12,081 bases of DNA from Gammaproteobacteria bacterium (lineage in GTDB: Bacteria; Pseudomonadota; Gammaproteobacteria; Competibacterales; Competibacteraceae): NCBI GenBank assembly GCA_020047885.1, contig JAIFNF010000222.1, positions 1 to 12,081 on the forward strand, written 5' to 3'. Of the stretch, positions 1 through 7,031 are shown piece by piece; the first letter of the stretch is position 1, and each line of letters begins with the position of its first letter. Made by a program: the position numbers and the translations under genes. Below the pieces are notes generated by a model. That model was not told the origin of the DNA. It did not search any database and was given only the letters and a program-made list of their open reading frames with translations.

Positions 1-1990
1 GGATCATCTGGCCCTGCATTTCAGCCGTTACGCCCAGAGTGGCGGCATTGGGTTGCAGCAGCGTTCCGTGGTCGCCCTGATTGAAACGCACCATGGCGCG
101 TACCCCCTGGTCATTCCACACTGAGCGACTGGCCGATGGCAAGCCCATCACTCTGGCCAGCGGTTCAGTACCGGCCAGTGGCGCATTTTCAACCGAATTC
201 GGCACTACCTGGTCGGGCAGTGAGGCCGAATTTGCGCCGCCGACTACCTCAATCAAGTGAATCGGATGCCGACGGGCGGCAGCAGCGGCGTAATTGATCG
301 GGTCGCCGGAATCAATCATGGTCTGCGCCGCGTTCAGGTAGGCTTCGTAGGCCGGTGTGCCTTTGATGAGTCCCTGGGTAGCCAACTGCGCGATATAGAT
401 GGGGCCAAGGGTGGCTGAGCCGTCGATCATCTTGAACCCCCCGCCGCCCATACCTAGCGTCGCGCTGGTGACGCGGTCCTCAATGCCCAGGAAGACCCCG
501 CCATTGATGGCGCCCATTGAGTGACCTACGAAGTGGATATGAGCGGCGTCCAGGTCAGGGTTGCCGTCGCCGTTCAAATCCACGAGTGGCAACGTCGCGG
601 TAAGTTGCCGTAAATCCTGAGCGGCTTCGCGGAAATTGTCGCGAGTGGTAAGCAAACTACCGAGATTGATGAAGTAAGTGCCTGAAGTATCGATTTTTCC
701 ATCCGAACCGACCACGCTGGTCTGATTGTTGATCAGATCGAGATCGAAGGTCCGTTCCATCCCCTTCATGTAAAAAGGATTAGTCGTGTCGGTGATGCCA
801 TGCAGCGGCAGATCAATCGCGACGGCAGCATAACCGGCGAATGATAGCGCATCGGCCAGCGCCAGCAGATTAGTGCGATCTTTGGTAATACCGTGCTGGA
901 AAATCACGACCGGCCAGCCATTAGCAGGTTTGCTCTGACCGCTCTTAGTGCTGGGGACGGTCATCAATACCGGAATTTGCAGGGTGGTGGTCGCTATCGG
1001 CAGCGGATTATAGCGGGTCACAGCGCCACCATCGGCAGTCTGCCAGTCACTGCTCAGCGGCTGGTCTTTGTTGAAATAGTAGGGGATGGCCAATGCACCG
1101 GCATAGATGTCAGAAAAGCCGGGTAGTCCCAAGCCAATGGCCGTGGTCGTCAACCCGGTCGATTTTATCGTCATCCCCAGTGGTTTCAGATTCGTGCCCA
1201 GCGCCATGAACGCATCGTCAATCGACTGGGTCATAAAAGTCCAACTCAGCACGATGCTATTCCTAGCCACGCCCTGACTGGCGGCGGCGTTTTCCTGATT
1301 GTTGACCGATTGCCGCAGTGGCTCCAGCGCCTGCGCTTCGGCGTCGCTCAGACCAGGTATTACGCTTTTGCCGTTGGCGTCGACCAGTGGCGTCGGGAGT
1401 TGAGTCAGCGCATAGGTTTGCGACGGCAGAGCGTTGTAGCCCTCACGATCCTGAATGCCGTTGGTCAGCGTGACCAGGTAGCCGGTCTTGGGTTTCAGCG
1501 GGAGTAGCGGGTGAATATTCAGCGTGGTCTGCGTCTCGTCCTGCGGCAGCAAATTGACCTGATAATCGATGCCCGCCTTGAGTTCATGATGGACGGCGGT
1601 GATGGCAAACGGCGTTGACGTCCCCTGGCCCAGGAATGGATTGATCAGTTCGACTTCAAATACCCGCACGGTGCTTCCCGCCGTAATCGTACTGGCGTTG
1701 AGCGTGCTGGAAAATTGCGCAGTCAGCAGTGCCACCGTGGAGAAACCATCCAGTTCGTTCATGGCAACCCTTGGATCAGCCAGATTGTCCGGATCGGCGA
1801 CTGGAATATTCAACGTGCCGTCGGTCGAGCCACTGAACAGTAGATTGTTGGGAAAGGGAATGACCCCAGTCGCTGGATCGAATTGGGCGTAAAAATCGGC
1901 GCGAGTTGCGGCATCGACCGTACTGAACGTGGCCAGACCCATGACCAGGCAGAGCGGTGCAAGCCGGAAGTTTTTTGTTAGAATTCGCAT
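1..1990 (-). CDS. VolA/Pla-1-type secreted lipase/esterase, C-terminus cut by window edge
   Basis: Reading the minus strand from the ATG at 1990 gives 663 uninterrupted codons that run off the left edge, so only the C-terminal end is missing. The N-terminus is a Sec signal peptide with a probable cut after VDA (residue 27); I see no convincing lipobox, unlike lipoprotein VolA. Residues about 30-330 match the bacterial virulence-factor lipase N-terminal domain type. The alpha/beta-hydrolase part follows: an oxyanion-type HG at 366-367, a Ca-loop-like DLNGDGNPDLD at 471-481, the nucleophile elbow GHSMG (489-493, Ser491), and a late GDHG with His641 as likely catalytic His. The acid residue is not assigned. 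The family hydrolyses phospholipid or lysophospholipid acyl esters outside the cytoplasm; the substrate here is inferred. A GGAG lies 7 nt before the ATG. The gene is divergent from the DUF2062 gene. Confidence 0.88.
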   Translation of the reverse strand, partial: MRILTKNFRLAPLCLVMGLATFSTVDAATRADFYAQFDPATGVIPFPNNLLFSGSTDGTLNIPVADPDNLADPRVAMNELDGFSTVALLTAQFSSTLNASTITAGSTVRVFEVELINPFLGQGTSTPFAITAVHHELKAGIDYQVNLLPQDETQTTLNIHPLLPLKPKTGYLVTLTNGIQDREGYNALPSQTYALTQLPTPLVDANGKSVIPGLSDAEAQALEPLRQSVNNQENAAASQGVARNSIVLSWTFMTQSIDDAFMALGTNLKPLGMTIKSTGLTTTAIGLGLPGFSDIYAGALAIPYYFNKDQPLSSDWQTADGGAVTRYNPLPIATTTLQIPVLMTVPSTKSGQSKPANGWPVVIFQHGITKDRTNLLALADALSFAGYAAVAIDLPLHGITDTTNPFYMKGMERTFDLDLINNQTSVVGSDGKIDTSGTYFINLGSLLTTRDNFREAAQDLRQLTATLPLVDLNGDGNPDLDAAHIHFVGHSMGAINGGVFLGIEDRVTSATLGMGGGGFKMIDGSATLGPIYIAQLATQGLIKGTPAYEAYLNAAQTMIDSGDPINYAAAAARRHPIHLIEVVGGANSASLPDQVVPNSVENAPLAGTEPLARVMGLPSASRSVWNDQGVRAMVRFNQGDHGTLLQPNAATLGVTAEMQGQMI

Positions 1991-2063
1991 ACAAGCACTC
2001 CATTGTCGTCGTCAGATTTCGGGAACGCCTTAAAGCGTAGTCGTTCGCTGGCCGGCAAACAAA

Positions 2064-2093
2064 ATTTAATTTCTGGAAACGATACTTTGTCAG
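2064..2093 (-). promoter_or_regulatory. Candidate sigma-70 promoter for the lipase gene
   Basis: On the minus strand CTGACA (2093-2088) is followed after 18 bp by TTAAAT (2069-2064). These match the -35 consensus at 5 of 6 and the -10 consensus at 4 of 6 positions, and lie about 75-100 nt upstream of the lipase ATG. The prediction rests on sequence match only. Confidence 0.35.
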
Positions 2094-2120
2094 GCAGTTC
2101 GGTTATATTTGATCAGAATT

Positions 2121-2142
2121 ATCGCCTGAATTTTCAGGCGGT
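2121..2142. promoter_or_regulatory. Palindrome in the divergent intergenic region
   Basis: CGCCTGAA (2123-2130), a 2-nt centre, then TTCAGGCG (2133-2140) form a perfect inverted repeat, extendable by one wobble and one A-T pair. It sits between the divergent lipase and DUF2062 genes, about 43 nt before the DUF2062 start and upstream of the candidate lipase promoter. A regulator-binding site is possible. There is no T-run, so it is not a standard terminator. The rest of 1991-2184 shows nothing else I can name. Confidence 0.35.
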
Positions 2143-2184
2143 TTCACCGTCTCAGTTTCCAGTGTTGCGCCAATCTGACCAAAC

Positions 2185-2709
2185 ATGGCCATGAAGCAGT
2201 TCTTTAAACGCCACTTGCCGAACCCTCACCAGCTAAGTTCGCACAAGAACCTGCGTTTCCTTGGTAATTTACTGCATGATCCCCGTCTTTGGCATTTCAG
2301 CCGCCGGTCGACAGTACGCGGGCTGGCCGCTGGCGTATTTTTCGCCTTTGTGCCGGTTCCCTCGCAAATGTTGCTCGCCGCGACCGCTGCCGCCCTGTTC
2401 CGGTTCAACATGCCGGTAGCGGTGGCGCTGGTCTGGATTACCAACCCGGTGACGATTCCCCCGATCTTCTTCGTTTGTTACGAGTTCGGTGCCTGGCTGC
2501 TGGGGACGCCTCCGCTCGCGTGGGCGTTTGAACCTTCGCTGGACGGGTTCCTGCGGCGGATGGGTGAGCTGGGGTGGCCGTTACTGGTCGGGTCATTGAC
2601 CATTGGCGTCATTGCCAGCACCGCAACGTTCGTGATTGCCGATCTGCTCTGGCGTCGGCATATCATCAACAAGTTTCGCCGCCGCCGGGTCGTGGCCGTT
2701 TCGGGCTGA
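2185..2709 (+). CDS. DUF2062 domain membrane protein
   Basis: This 174-residue protein matches the DUF2062 family (PF09835) over nearly its whole length. Visible family features are a basic N-terminus, DPRLWHFSRRSTVRGLAAG (residues 32-50), the FVPVPSQ turn (55-61), RFNMPVA (73-79), and WITNPVTIPP (84-93). Two hydrophobic stretches at about 46-70 and 77-108 and a third at about 130-156 suggest an inner-membrane protein, ending in a very basic tail (RRRR, 165-168). The family's biochemical role is not established. ATG codons at 2185 and 2191 are both possible starts and neither has a clear Shine-Dalgarno sequence; I took the first. It reads away from the lipase and is 100 nt upstream of deaD. 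Confidence 0.85.
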   Translation: MAMKQFFKRHLPNPHQLSSHKNLRFLGNLLHDPRLWHFSRRSTVRGLAAGVFFAFVPVPSQMLLAATAAALFRFNMPVAVALVWITNPVTIPPIFFVCYEFGAWLLGTPPLAWAFEPSLDGFLRRMGELGWPLLVGSLTIGVIASTATFVIADLLWRRHIINKFRRRRVVAVSG

Positions 2710-2809
2710 AGTATCGAGTTGGCTAGCGGTTTTTCCTTCTCTTCGCCGTTGTTCGGGCCGGATATCCGCTGGCCTGCTGCACGTGATTTTCATTCAGGTA
2801 ATATCTGGT

Positions 2810-4639
2810 ATGTCATCTCCCATCGAACATTTTGAACAGCTTGCACTGTCCCCTGCTCTGTTGCAAACCCTCCAGGAACTCGGTTACGAAGCGCCGACAC
2901 CGATCCAGGCAGCGACGATTCCCCCCATGCTGGAAGGCTGCGATGTGCTGGGTCAGGCTCAGACCGGCACCGGTAAAACCGCGGCATTTGCCCTCCCCAT
3001 CCTGGAAAAGCTGGACTGGAACGACCGGCAACCGCAGGCGCTGGTATTGACCCCCACCCGGGAACTGGCGATTCAGGTTGCAGAAGCCTTCCAAAGCTAC
3101 GCCCGCCATCTGCCTGGATTTCACGTCCTGCCGATCTACGGCGGCCAGAGCATGACTCTGCAATTGCGCCATCTGCGGCGTGGCGTCCACGTCGTGGTGG
3201 GTACGCCAGGTCGAGTCATGGATCATCTGCGCCGGGAAACCCTCTCACTGGCGACCTTGCGCACCGTCGTGCTGGATGAAGCCGATGAAATGCTGCGCAT
3301 GGGCTTCATTGATGATGTGGACTGGATTCTGGAGCAGACCCCGGCGACCAAGCAGGTCGCGCTCTTCTCCGCAACTATGCCCGAGCTGATTCGCCGGGTG
3401 GCGCATCGTCATCTGCGCAATCCCCAGGAAGTGCGGATCGAGACCCGTACCGCGACCGTCGCGACGGTTCGGCAGCGCTACTGCCAGGTGGGCGTCCAGC
3501 ACAAGCTCGACGCGCTGACCCGGGTGCTGGAAGTGGAAGACGCGGACGCTACGCTGATCTTTGTCCGCACCAAGGTGGCCGCGACGGAATTGGCGGAACG
3601 ACTGGAGGCGCGTGGCTATCCCAGCGCCGCCCTGCATGGCGACATGACCCAGGCGTTGCGCGAGAAAACGATTGACCAGTTGCGCGGCGGCGGGCTGGAC
3701 ATTCTGGTCGCGACCGACGTCGCGGCACGTGGGCTGGATGTGCAACGGATCAGCCACGTCATCAACTACGACATTCCCTACGATCCCGAAGCCTATATTC
3801 ATCGCATTGGCCGCACCGGTCGGGCGGGTCGTGCGGGCGACGCTATTTTGTTTGTTGCGCCCCGCGAAATTCGCCTGTTGCGGACGATTGAAAAGGCGAC
3901 CCGGCAGCCGGTGGAAAAGATGCCGTTGCCGACACAGGAAGCGATTACGGGTCACCGGTTGGCGCAGTTCAAGCAGCAGGTCACTGAGGTGTTAACGTCG
4001 CAGGATCTGGAGTTTTTCCAACAGATCGTCGCCGAGCTTGAACGGGAACAGGAAACCAGCCCGCAGGACATTGCCGCCGCACTCGCCTATCTGGCGCAGC
4101 GCGAACGGCCCCTGCAATTTGAAGACACTATTCCGAAAGATGCCGAACGAGAAAGAGAACGGAGCCGGGATCGGGATGGAGATCGAGGTCGGGATCATGA
4201 AAGACCGTCATTCCGGTCGGACCGAGAGGAACGTGCACCGCGTGGCGGAGAACGGCGCGACGCCCGTAGTTCCAGCGATTTTAGTTCAAATAAAACCCGT
4301 TACCGGATTGAAGTCGGCCGCGAACATGGCGCGACGCCGCAGAATATTATGGGCGCGATTGCCAACGAGGCGGGGATTGAGGGTCGGTATATTGGCCGTA
4401 TCGAGATTTACGATGACTACAGCACCGTCGATTTGCCCGATGGGATGCCGCCCGAGATTTTCCAACATTTGAAACGGGTGCGGGTGCGGCAGCAGATGTT
4501 GAATATCAGTCCCTTCGACGGTGCAGAACCGGACCGGAAACGTCCGGCTCGCCCGAGAACAGAGCGGACGATGGGCGATCCGGAACGGGCGGAACGCCGG
4601 GAGCGGAAGCGTCCGGGGCGGTCTCCTGCGGATTCGTGA
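2810..4639 (+). CDS. deaD: DEAD-box ATP-dependent RNA helicase DeaD/CsdA
   Basis: The 609-residue product carries all standard DEAD-box motifs: Q-motif PTPIQ (29-33), motif I AQTGTGKT (50-57), PTREL (82-86), GG (111-112), TPGR (132-135), DEAD (156-159), SAT (187-189), ATDVAARGLD (301-310) and HRIGRTGR (331-338). A C-terminal DbpA-type RNA-binding domain at about 496-568 follows a Arg/Asp/Glu-rich low-complexity linker (445-487), and the tail is basic. This layout matches DeaD/CsdA, which unwinds structured RNA in cold-shock ribosome assembly and mRNA turnover. The ATG at 2810 has AGG 11 nt upstream and gives the expected N-terminus. The frame is open upstream to 2636, but that stretch overlaps the DUF2062 gene and does not look like helicase sequence. 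tsaB follows after 25 nt. Confidence 0.95.
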   Translation: MSSPIEHFEQLALSPALLQTLQELGYEAPTPIQAATIPPMLEGCDVLGQAQTGTGKTAAFALPILEKLDWNDRQPQALVLTPTRELAIQVAEAFQSYARHLPGFHVLPIYGGQSMTLQLRHLRRGVHVVVGTPGRVMDHLRRETLSLATLRTVVLDEADEMLRMGFIDDVDWILEQTPATKQVALFSATMPELIRRVAHRHLRNPQEVRIETRTATVATVRQRYCQVGVQHKLDALTRVLEVEDADATLIFVRTKVAATELAERLEARGYPSAALHGDMTQALREKTIDQLRGGGLDILVATDVAARGLDVQRISHVINYDIPYDPEAYIHRIGRTGRAGRAGDAILFVAPREIRLLRTIEKATRQPVEKMPLPTQEAITGHRLAQFKQQVTEVLTSQDLEFFQQIVAELEREQETSPQDIAAALAYLAQRERPLQFEDTIPKDAERERERSRDRDGDRGRDHERPSFRSDREERAPRGGERRDARSSSDFSSNKTRYRIEVGREHGATPQNIMGAIANEAGIEGRYIGRIEIYDDYSTVDLPDGMPPEIFQHLKRVRVRQQMLNISPFDGAEPDRKRPARPRTERTMGDPERAERRERKRPGRSPADS

Positions 4640-4664
4640 TCCGGCTATTGAGAAAGGCTCGGTG

Positions 4665-5327
4665 ATGAAATTATTGGCGCTGGAAACTGCGACCGAAGCG
4701 TGTTCCGCTGCCGTGTGGATCGATGGCGCGGTGTACGAACGTTATGAGTTGGCTCCGCGTCGCCATGCCGCATTGATTTTGCCGATGATCGAAGCGGTTT
4801 TGGCCGAGGCGGAACTGATGATGAATCAGTTGGATGCCATTGCGGTCGGGCGTGGACCCGGCGCATTCACCGGGGTGCGGATTGCGATCGGTATTGCTCA
4901 GGGGCTGGCGTTCGCCGCTGATTTACCGGTCGTTCCCGTGTCTACTCTGGCGGCGCTGGCGCTGGGCGCGGCGCGGGAAACCGACCAGCACCGGATAGCG
5001 ACGGCGCTGGATGCCCGAATGGGTGAGGTCTACTGGGGAACTTGGGCGGTGTCTGGCGATATCGTCGAATCGCTGGGTGAGGAACGGGTATGTGCGCCAG
5101 CACTGGCGGATGGTGCGCCTGGCCCCTGGTTCGGCGTCGGCAGTGGCTGGCTGGCTTATGCTGAGGCGTTATCCCAGCGGTTGACGGTGAGCGGTTGGTT
5201 GGGCGACCGCTATCCGCAGGCTGGCGATGTAGCCCGGTTAGCGGCGGATCCCGCCCGGCGCGGGGAGTGGGTGGTAGCAGAACAGGTGTTGCCAGTTTAC
5301 CTGCGGGATCGGGTGGTCGGTGGTTAA
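4665..5327 (+). CDS. tsaB: tRNA t6A37 biosynthesis protein TsaB
   Basis: The 220-residue protein opens with MKLLALETAT, the ASKHA-fold start typical of TsaB. Further family marks are RRHAALILPMI (32-42), the GRGPGAFTGVRI segment (62-73), PVSTLAALA (91-99) and DARMGEVYW (116-124). TsaB pairs with TsaD and TsaE to transfer the threonylcarbamoyl group to A37 of ANN-decoding tRNAs; TsaB itself is a non-catalytic scaffold. The length is close to the family norm (about 220-230). The ATG at 4665 is chosen because AAGG lies 7 nt upstream. The frame stays open back to 4521, but there it overlaps deaD. The short 25-nt gap suggests co-transcription with deaD. Confidence 0.94.
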   Translation: MKLLALETATEACSAAVWIDGAVYERYELAPRRHAALILPMIEAVLAEAELMMNQLDAIAVGRGPGAFTGVRIAIGIAQGLAFAADLPVVPVSTLAALALGAARETDQHRIATALDARMGEVYWGTWAVSGDIVESLGEERVCAPALADGAPGPWFGVGSGWLAYAEALSQRLTVSGWLGDRYPQAGDVARLAADPARRGEWVVAEQVLPVYLRDRVVGG

Positions 5328-5360
5328 AGGCGAACGGCAAAAGGTTGGAAAATTTGGTGT

Positions 5361-5390
5361 TTGGCATTGAATCCCTATTCGCGATAAGCT
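5361..5390 (+). promoter_or_regulatory. Weak candidate promoter for rsd
   Basis: TTGGCA (5361-5366), matching the -35 consensus at 5 of 6, is followed after 18 bp by TAAGCT (5385-5390), a poor -10 (3 of 6). It lies in the 121-nt gap between tsaB and rsd, about 60 nt before the rsd start. A dedicated promoter is plausible given this gap, but the match is weak. Confidence 0.25.
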
Positions 5391-5434
5391 ACTCCAGCAG
5401 CAACATAAAACAATGAAAGCAGCTTTGACTGCCC

Positions 5435-5439
5435 GGAGG
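5435..5439 (+). promoter_or_regulatory. Ribosome binding site that sets the rsd start
   Basis: GGAGG at 5435-5439, 9 nt before the ATG at 5449, is a near-ideal Shine-Dalgarno sequence. It lies inside the open frame that begins at an upstream ATG (5413), so it argues for 5449 as the true start. Confidence 0.7.
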
Positions 5440-5448
5440 ATCTGCATA

Positions 5449-5916
5449 ATGAACGCCACGATGACCGCTGATGCTGTCCATAGCAAGGCGCTGCCTGATC
5501 TGGTTGCCAAATGGCTGGCCGCACGTCAGGAAAGTCTGGTGTTATATCACCGGTTGACCGCGCTGAAACCCTTTACTGTCACTGAACCGGTGCGTCATCA
5601 ATTGCGCCGCTTCCGGCAGGTTCTGGTGGATTATCTGGCGCTGGGGTCGTTCGAGGTGTTTCAGGCTCTTGAGGAACAAACAGCCGACTCACCCTACCGG
5701 CAGGCTCGAGAACTGGCTCGGCGCTGCTATGGCCATATCGCCCGCACGACTCAGGCGGCTATGACTTTCCACGATCGCTATGATGGAGATTTGTCCGATC
5801 CGGCACTGGCTGGACTGGATGAGGAACTCTCACGACTGGGTGAGTCGCTGGCAGTGCGCATCGAACTGGAAGATCGGATTGTCGCTGCGGTTCGCAAGAG
5901 TTCAATCGTGGCTTGA
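5449..5916 (+). CDS. rsd: Rsd/AlgQ family anti-sigma-70 regulator
   Basis: The 155-residue protein aligns by eye with E. coli Rsd and Pseudomonas AlgQ over its length. Shared segments include LVAKWLAARQESLVLYHRL near residues 18-36 (compare LVDRWLHVRKHLLVAYYNL), VDYLALGSFEVF at 60-71 (compare VDYLSAGHFSIY), and the C-terminal GESLAVRIELEDRI at 131-144 (compare GEALEARFVLEDKL). Rsd binds region 4 of the housekeeping sigma factor and shifts RNA polymerase toward alternative sigma factors in stationary phase; AlgQ influences alginate and virulence gene expression. The protein is expected to be cytosolic and all-helical. The length fits the family (about 155-160). It stands alone after tsaB, and a long leader region follows. 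Confidence 0.88.
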   Translation: MNATMTADAVHSKALPDLVAKWLAARQESLVLYHRLTALKPFTVTEPVRHQLRRFRQVLVDYLALGSFEVFQALEEQTADSPYRQARELARRCYGHIARTTQAAMTFHDRYDGDLSDPALAGLDEELSRLGESLAVRIELEDRIVAAVRKSSIVA

Positions 5917-5977
5917 GTCGTACTGGTGTTGCTGGGTTGTTCCGGACGTTTTTAGCGCACATTGATAGGGGGCAGAA

Positions 5978-6005
5978 TTGACAAACAGATTTTTCAGACT
6001 ACCAT
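5978..6005 (+). promoter_or_regulatory. Candidate sigma-70 promoter
   Basis: A perfect -35 TTGACA (5978-5983) is followed after 16 bp by TACCAT (6000-6005), a 4-of-6 -10 match. If used, it gives a 5' leader of about 210 nt for the gene at 6221. Confidence 0.4.
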
Positions 6006-6146
6006 TTTATGCGGATAGTCGATATCCACTCTACTGAGCGCATTTAATAGGCGGCTCTAAAAGTAAAAATGCTTGGGTAGAGTAAATCATGCCTGCCAAC
6101 AGATGAATCCTGCTTGAAAAGATTCATGGGTAGGAAAAAGTAAATT

Positions 6147-6196
6147 TTTTGCTACTTTCTCTTGAATAGCCGAGCCTATTCTTGATAGCAGCAAAA
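6147..6196 (+). repeat. Nested inverted repeat (possible leader stem-loop)
   Basis: The outer arms TTTTGCT (6147-6153) and AGCAAAA (6190-6196) are exact complements. Inside them GAATAG (6164-6169) pairs with CTATTC (6176-6181) around a 6-nt loop. The unpaired flanks between outer and inner arms make it an interrupted stem. Its position just before the start codon at 6221 suggests an RNA structure acting on translation or mRNA stability. Confidence 0.45.
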
Positions 6197-6220
6197 TGAT
6201 GAACCAATGAGGTGTTAGTT

Positions 6221-6700
6221 ATGCGGCTTTTGATTCCAGGATTGGTAGGTTTGTTGCTGATTGCTCCTGTTCAAGCGCAATCTGCGGACACCGCAGTAGC
6301 CCCGACGGTGCCTGCAGCCAGTGTTGCACCGACGGCTCCTGCAGCCAGCGTTACGTCGGTGGCTCCAAAGGCTGCTGGCGCAGTATCTGCTGCTGCCGCG
6401 CAGGTTTCTCAAGAGGTGGCAGACGTTAAGGCAAGCTTTGATAAGGTGTACGCAGATACCAGCAAGGACGCCTCCCCTAGTACGCGCTTGCTGGCTACAG
6501 CGACCGGTGCCGGTCTGGGCTTTTTAGCATCAAGCTACATCCTGACCACGACCATTGCTCCCCTGGCTGCAACCGCCCTTAATACAGTGGGCTTGTCCCA
6601 GGCCACTACGAGCATTGTCACCTCGTCGATAACGACCATTGGCCTTGTTTGGGGCACTTATGTCGGCGGCGTTTACGCCCATGATCTGGTCGCCAGATAG
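6221..6700 (+). CDS. Small exported Ala/Pro-rich protein with hydrophobic glycine-rich C-terminus
   Basis: I do not recognise the family. The 159-residue product has a signal peptide (MRLLIPGLVGLLLIAPVQA, cut after residue 19). An Ala/Pro/Val-rich linker (about 26-62) follows with a nine-residue unit present twice (APTVPAASV, APTAPAASV) and a degenerate third. Then come a short charged helix (about 64-83) and two hydrophobic Gly/Thr/Ser-rich segments (about 93-123 and 132-153) that could insert in a membrane. The start is the ATG at 6221, with GAGG (6209-6212) 8 nt upstream; an in-frame GTG at 6212 overlaps that site and is unlikely. A cell-envelope role is likely from the signal peptide and membrane segments; nothing more specific is supported. 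A possible 72-residue ORF follows 17 nt later. Confidence 0.72.
   Translation: MRLLIPGLVGLLLIAPVQAQSADTAVAPTVPAASVAPTAPAASVTSVAPKAAGAVSAAAAQVSQEVADVKASFDKVYADTSKDASPSTRLLATATGAGLGFLASSYILTTTIAPLAATALNTVGLSQATTSIVTSSITTIGLVWGTYVGGVYAHDLVAR
6302..6355 (+). repeat. Two tandem 27-bp repeats inside the Ala/Pro-rich gene
   Basis: Copies at 6302-6328 and 6329-6355 are contiguous and differ at only a few positions; both contain CCTGCAGCCAG. They encode the nine-residue units APTVPAASV and APTAPAASV. Being in frame and a multiple of three, the array could change length without breaking the gene. Confidence 0.75.
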
Positions 6701-6717
6701 CCACGGCATAAAGTCCC

Positions 6718-6936
6718 GTGAGGCGTTCAAGCAAGCTTGCACTCGCTAGCGCATTTGGAATTGCGCTAGCGGCTGCTCAAGTCGGCCCTTATGTCATCCC
6801 GAGGGCGGAACAGGGCAATGTCGAACAGCGCCGGATCATGCGTGCGCAGGCGCTGGCTCGTCGATTGGATGCGATCAGCGAGGACAATGCGCAGGTGGGT
6901 GAGGTGTTGAAGTGGTTGCTGGCATGGGTTCAATAG
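6718..6936 (+). CDS. Possible small exported protein (72 aa, GTG start)
   Basis: An open frame starting at GTG 6718 encodes 72 residues: a basic hydrophobic N-terminus resembling a signal peptide or anchor (MRRSSKLALASAFGIALAAA, possible cut after residue 20), then a helical, Arg/Glu-rich region (about 34-70) ending KWLLAWVQ. The frame is closed by TAA at 6709-6711, so GTG 6718 is the first possible start; no good Shine-Dalgarno sequence precedes it. It begins 17 nt after the preceding gene, consistent with co-transcription. No family was recognised. The codons overlap strong palindromes (6731-6740, 6744-6771), so the stretch could instead be a structured intergenic element that happens to be open. 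The protein-like N-terminal pattern makes a gene slightly more likely than not. Confidence 0.45.
   Translation: MRRSSKLALASAFGIALAAAQVGPYVIPRAEQGNVEQRRIMRAQALARRLDAISEDNAQVGEVLKWLLAWVQ
6731..6771. repeat. Cluster of palindromes within the 72-aa ORF
   Basis: GCAAGCTTGC (6731-6740) is a perfect 10-bp palindrome. CGCTAGCGCA (6744-6753) and TGCGCTAGCG (6762-6771) are exact 10-bp inverted repeats around an 8-nt loop, and each arm contains the palindrome CGCTAGCG. The hairpin should be very stable. There is no following T-run, so it is not a typical intrinsic terminator, though it could stop 3' decay of the upstream transcript. Confidence 0.65.
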
Positions 6937-6985
6937 TTTCGTTGACCCGGCATGTTCGAATCAGGCAAGAATCGCTGCGCTTCAC

Positions 6986-7010
6986 AGGAGCCGGTAGTAT
7001 GCTGTTTTAA
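6986..7010 (+). promoter_or_regulatory. Mini-ORF (Met-Leu-Phe-stop) with strong ribosome binding site
   Basis: AGGAG (6986-6990) lies 8 nt before ATG 6999, followed by CTG, TTT and TAA (7008-7010). The mini-ORF is in the same frame as the membrane protein gene starting at 7032, which lacks its own good ribosome binding site. It could act as a leader cistron from which ribosomes reinitiate, or mark a former start cut off by a nonsense change. Confidence 0.4.
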
Positions 7011-7031
7011 CCCAGTAAGACGACATTGCTG

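Larger units (their letters stand above)
5917..6220 (+). other. Hairpin-rich intergenic/leader region before the Ala/Pro-rich exported protein gene
   Basis: No convincing gene lies in these 304 nt. A candidate promoter is TTGACA (5978-5983), 16 bp, TACCAT (6000-6005). Downstream of it are three inverted repeats: GGATA/TATCC (6013-6027), ATGAATC/GATTCAT (6103-6109 and 6121-6127), and a nested pair in which TTTTGCT (6147-6153) matches AGCAAAA (6190-6196) around GAATAG/CTATTC (6164-6169 and 6176-6181). The nested hairpin ends 12 nt before the GAGG ribosome binding site, so folding could affect translation. I recognise no known riboswitch class. Confidence 0.5.

Noticed and set aside
893..1892. 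Plus-strand open frames opposite the lipase gene (893-1126, 1310-1507, 1599-1892)
   Set aside because: The minus strand has an uninterrupted 663-codon frame with signal peptide and catalytic motifs; the plus-strand frames are short, broken and carry no recognisable domain.
2123..2140. Palindrome read as an intrinsic terminator
   Set aside because: It lies between divergent genes, where no transcript should end, and has no T-run on either side.
2636..2809. N-terminal extension of the helicase frame upstream of 2810
   Set aside because: It overlaps the DUF2062 gene in another frame, shows no helicase-like sequence, and the ATG at 2810 gives the normal DeaD N-terminus with an AGG upstream.
3245..3955. 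236-codon open frame on the minus strand
   Set aside because: It is antisense to the conserved helicase core of deaD and reads as a His/Arg/Gln-rich shadow typical of GC-rich genes.
4521..4664. N-terminal extension of tsaB
   Set aside because: It overlaps the 3' end of deaD, is Arg-rich and unlike TsaB; ATG 4665 has a good ribosome binding site and the canonical MKLLALET start.
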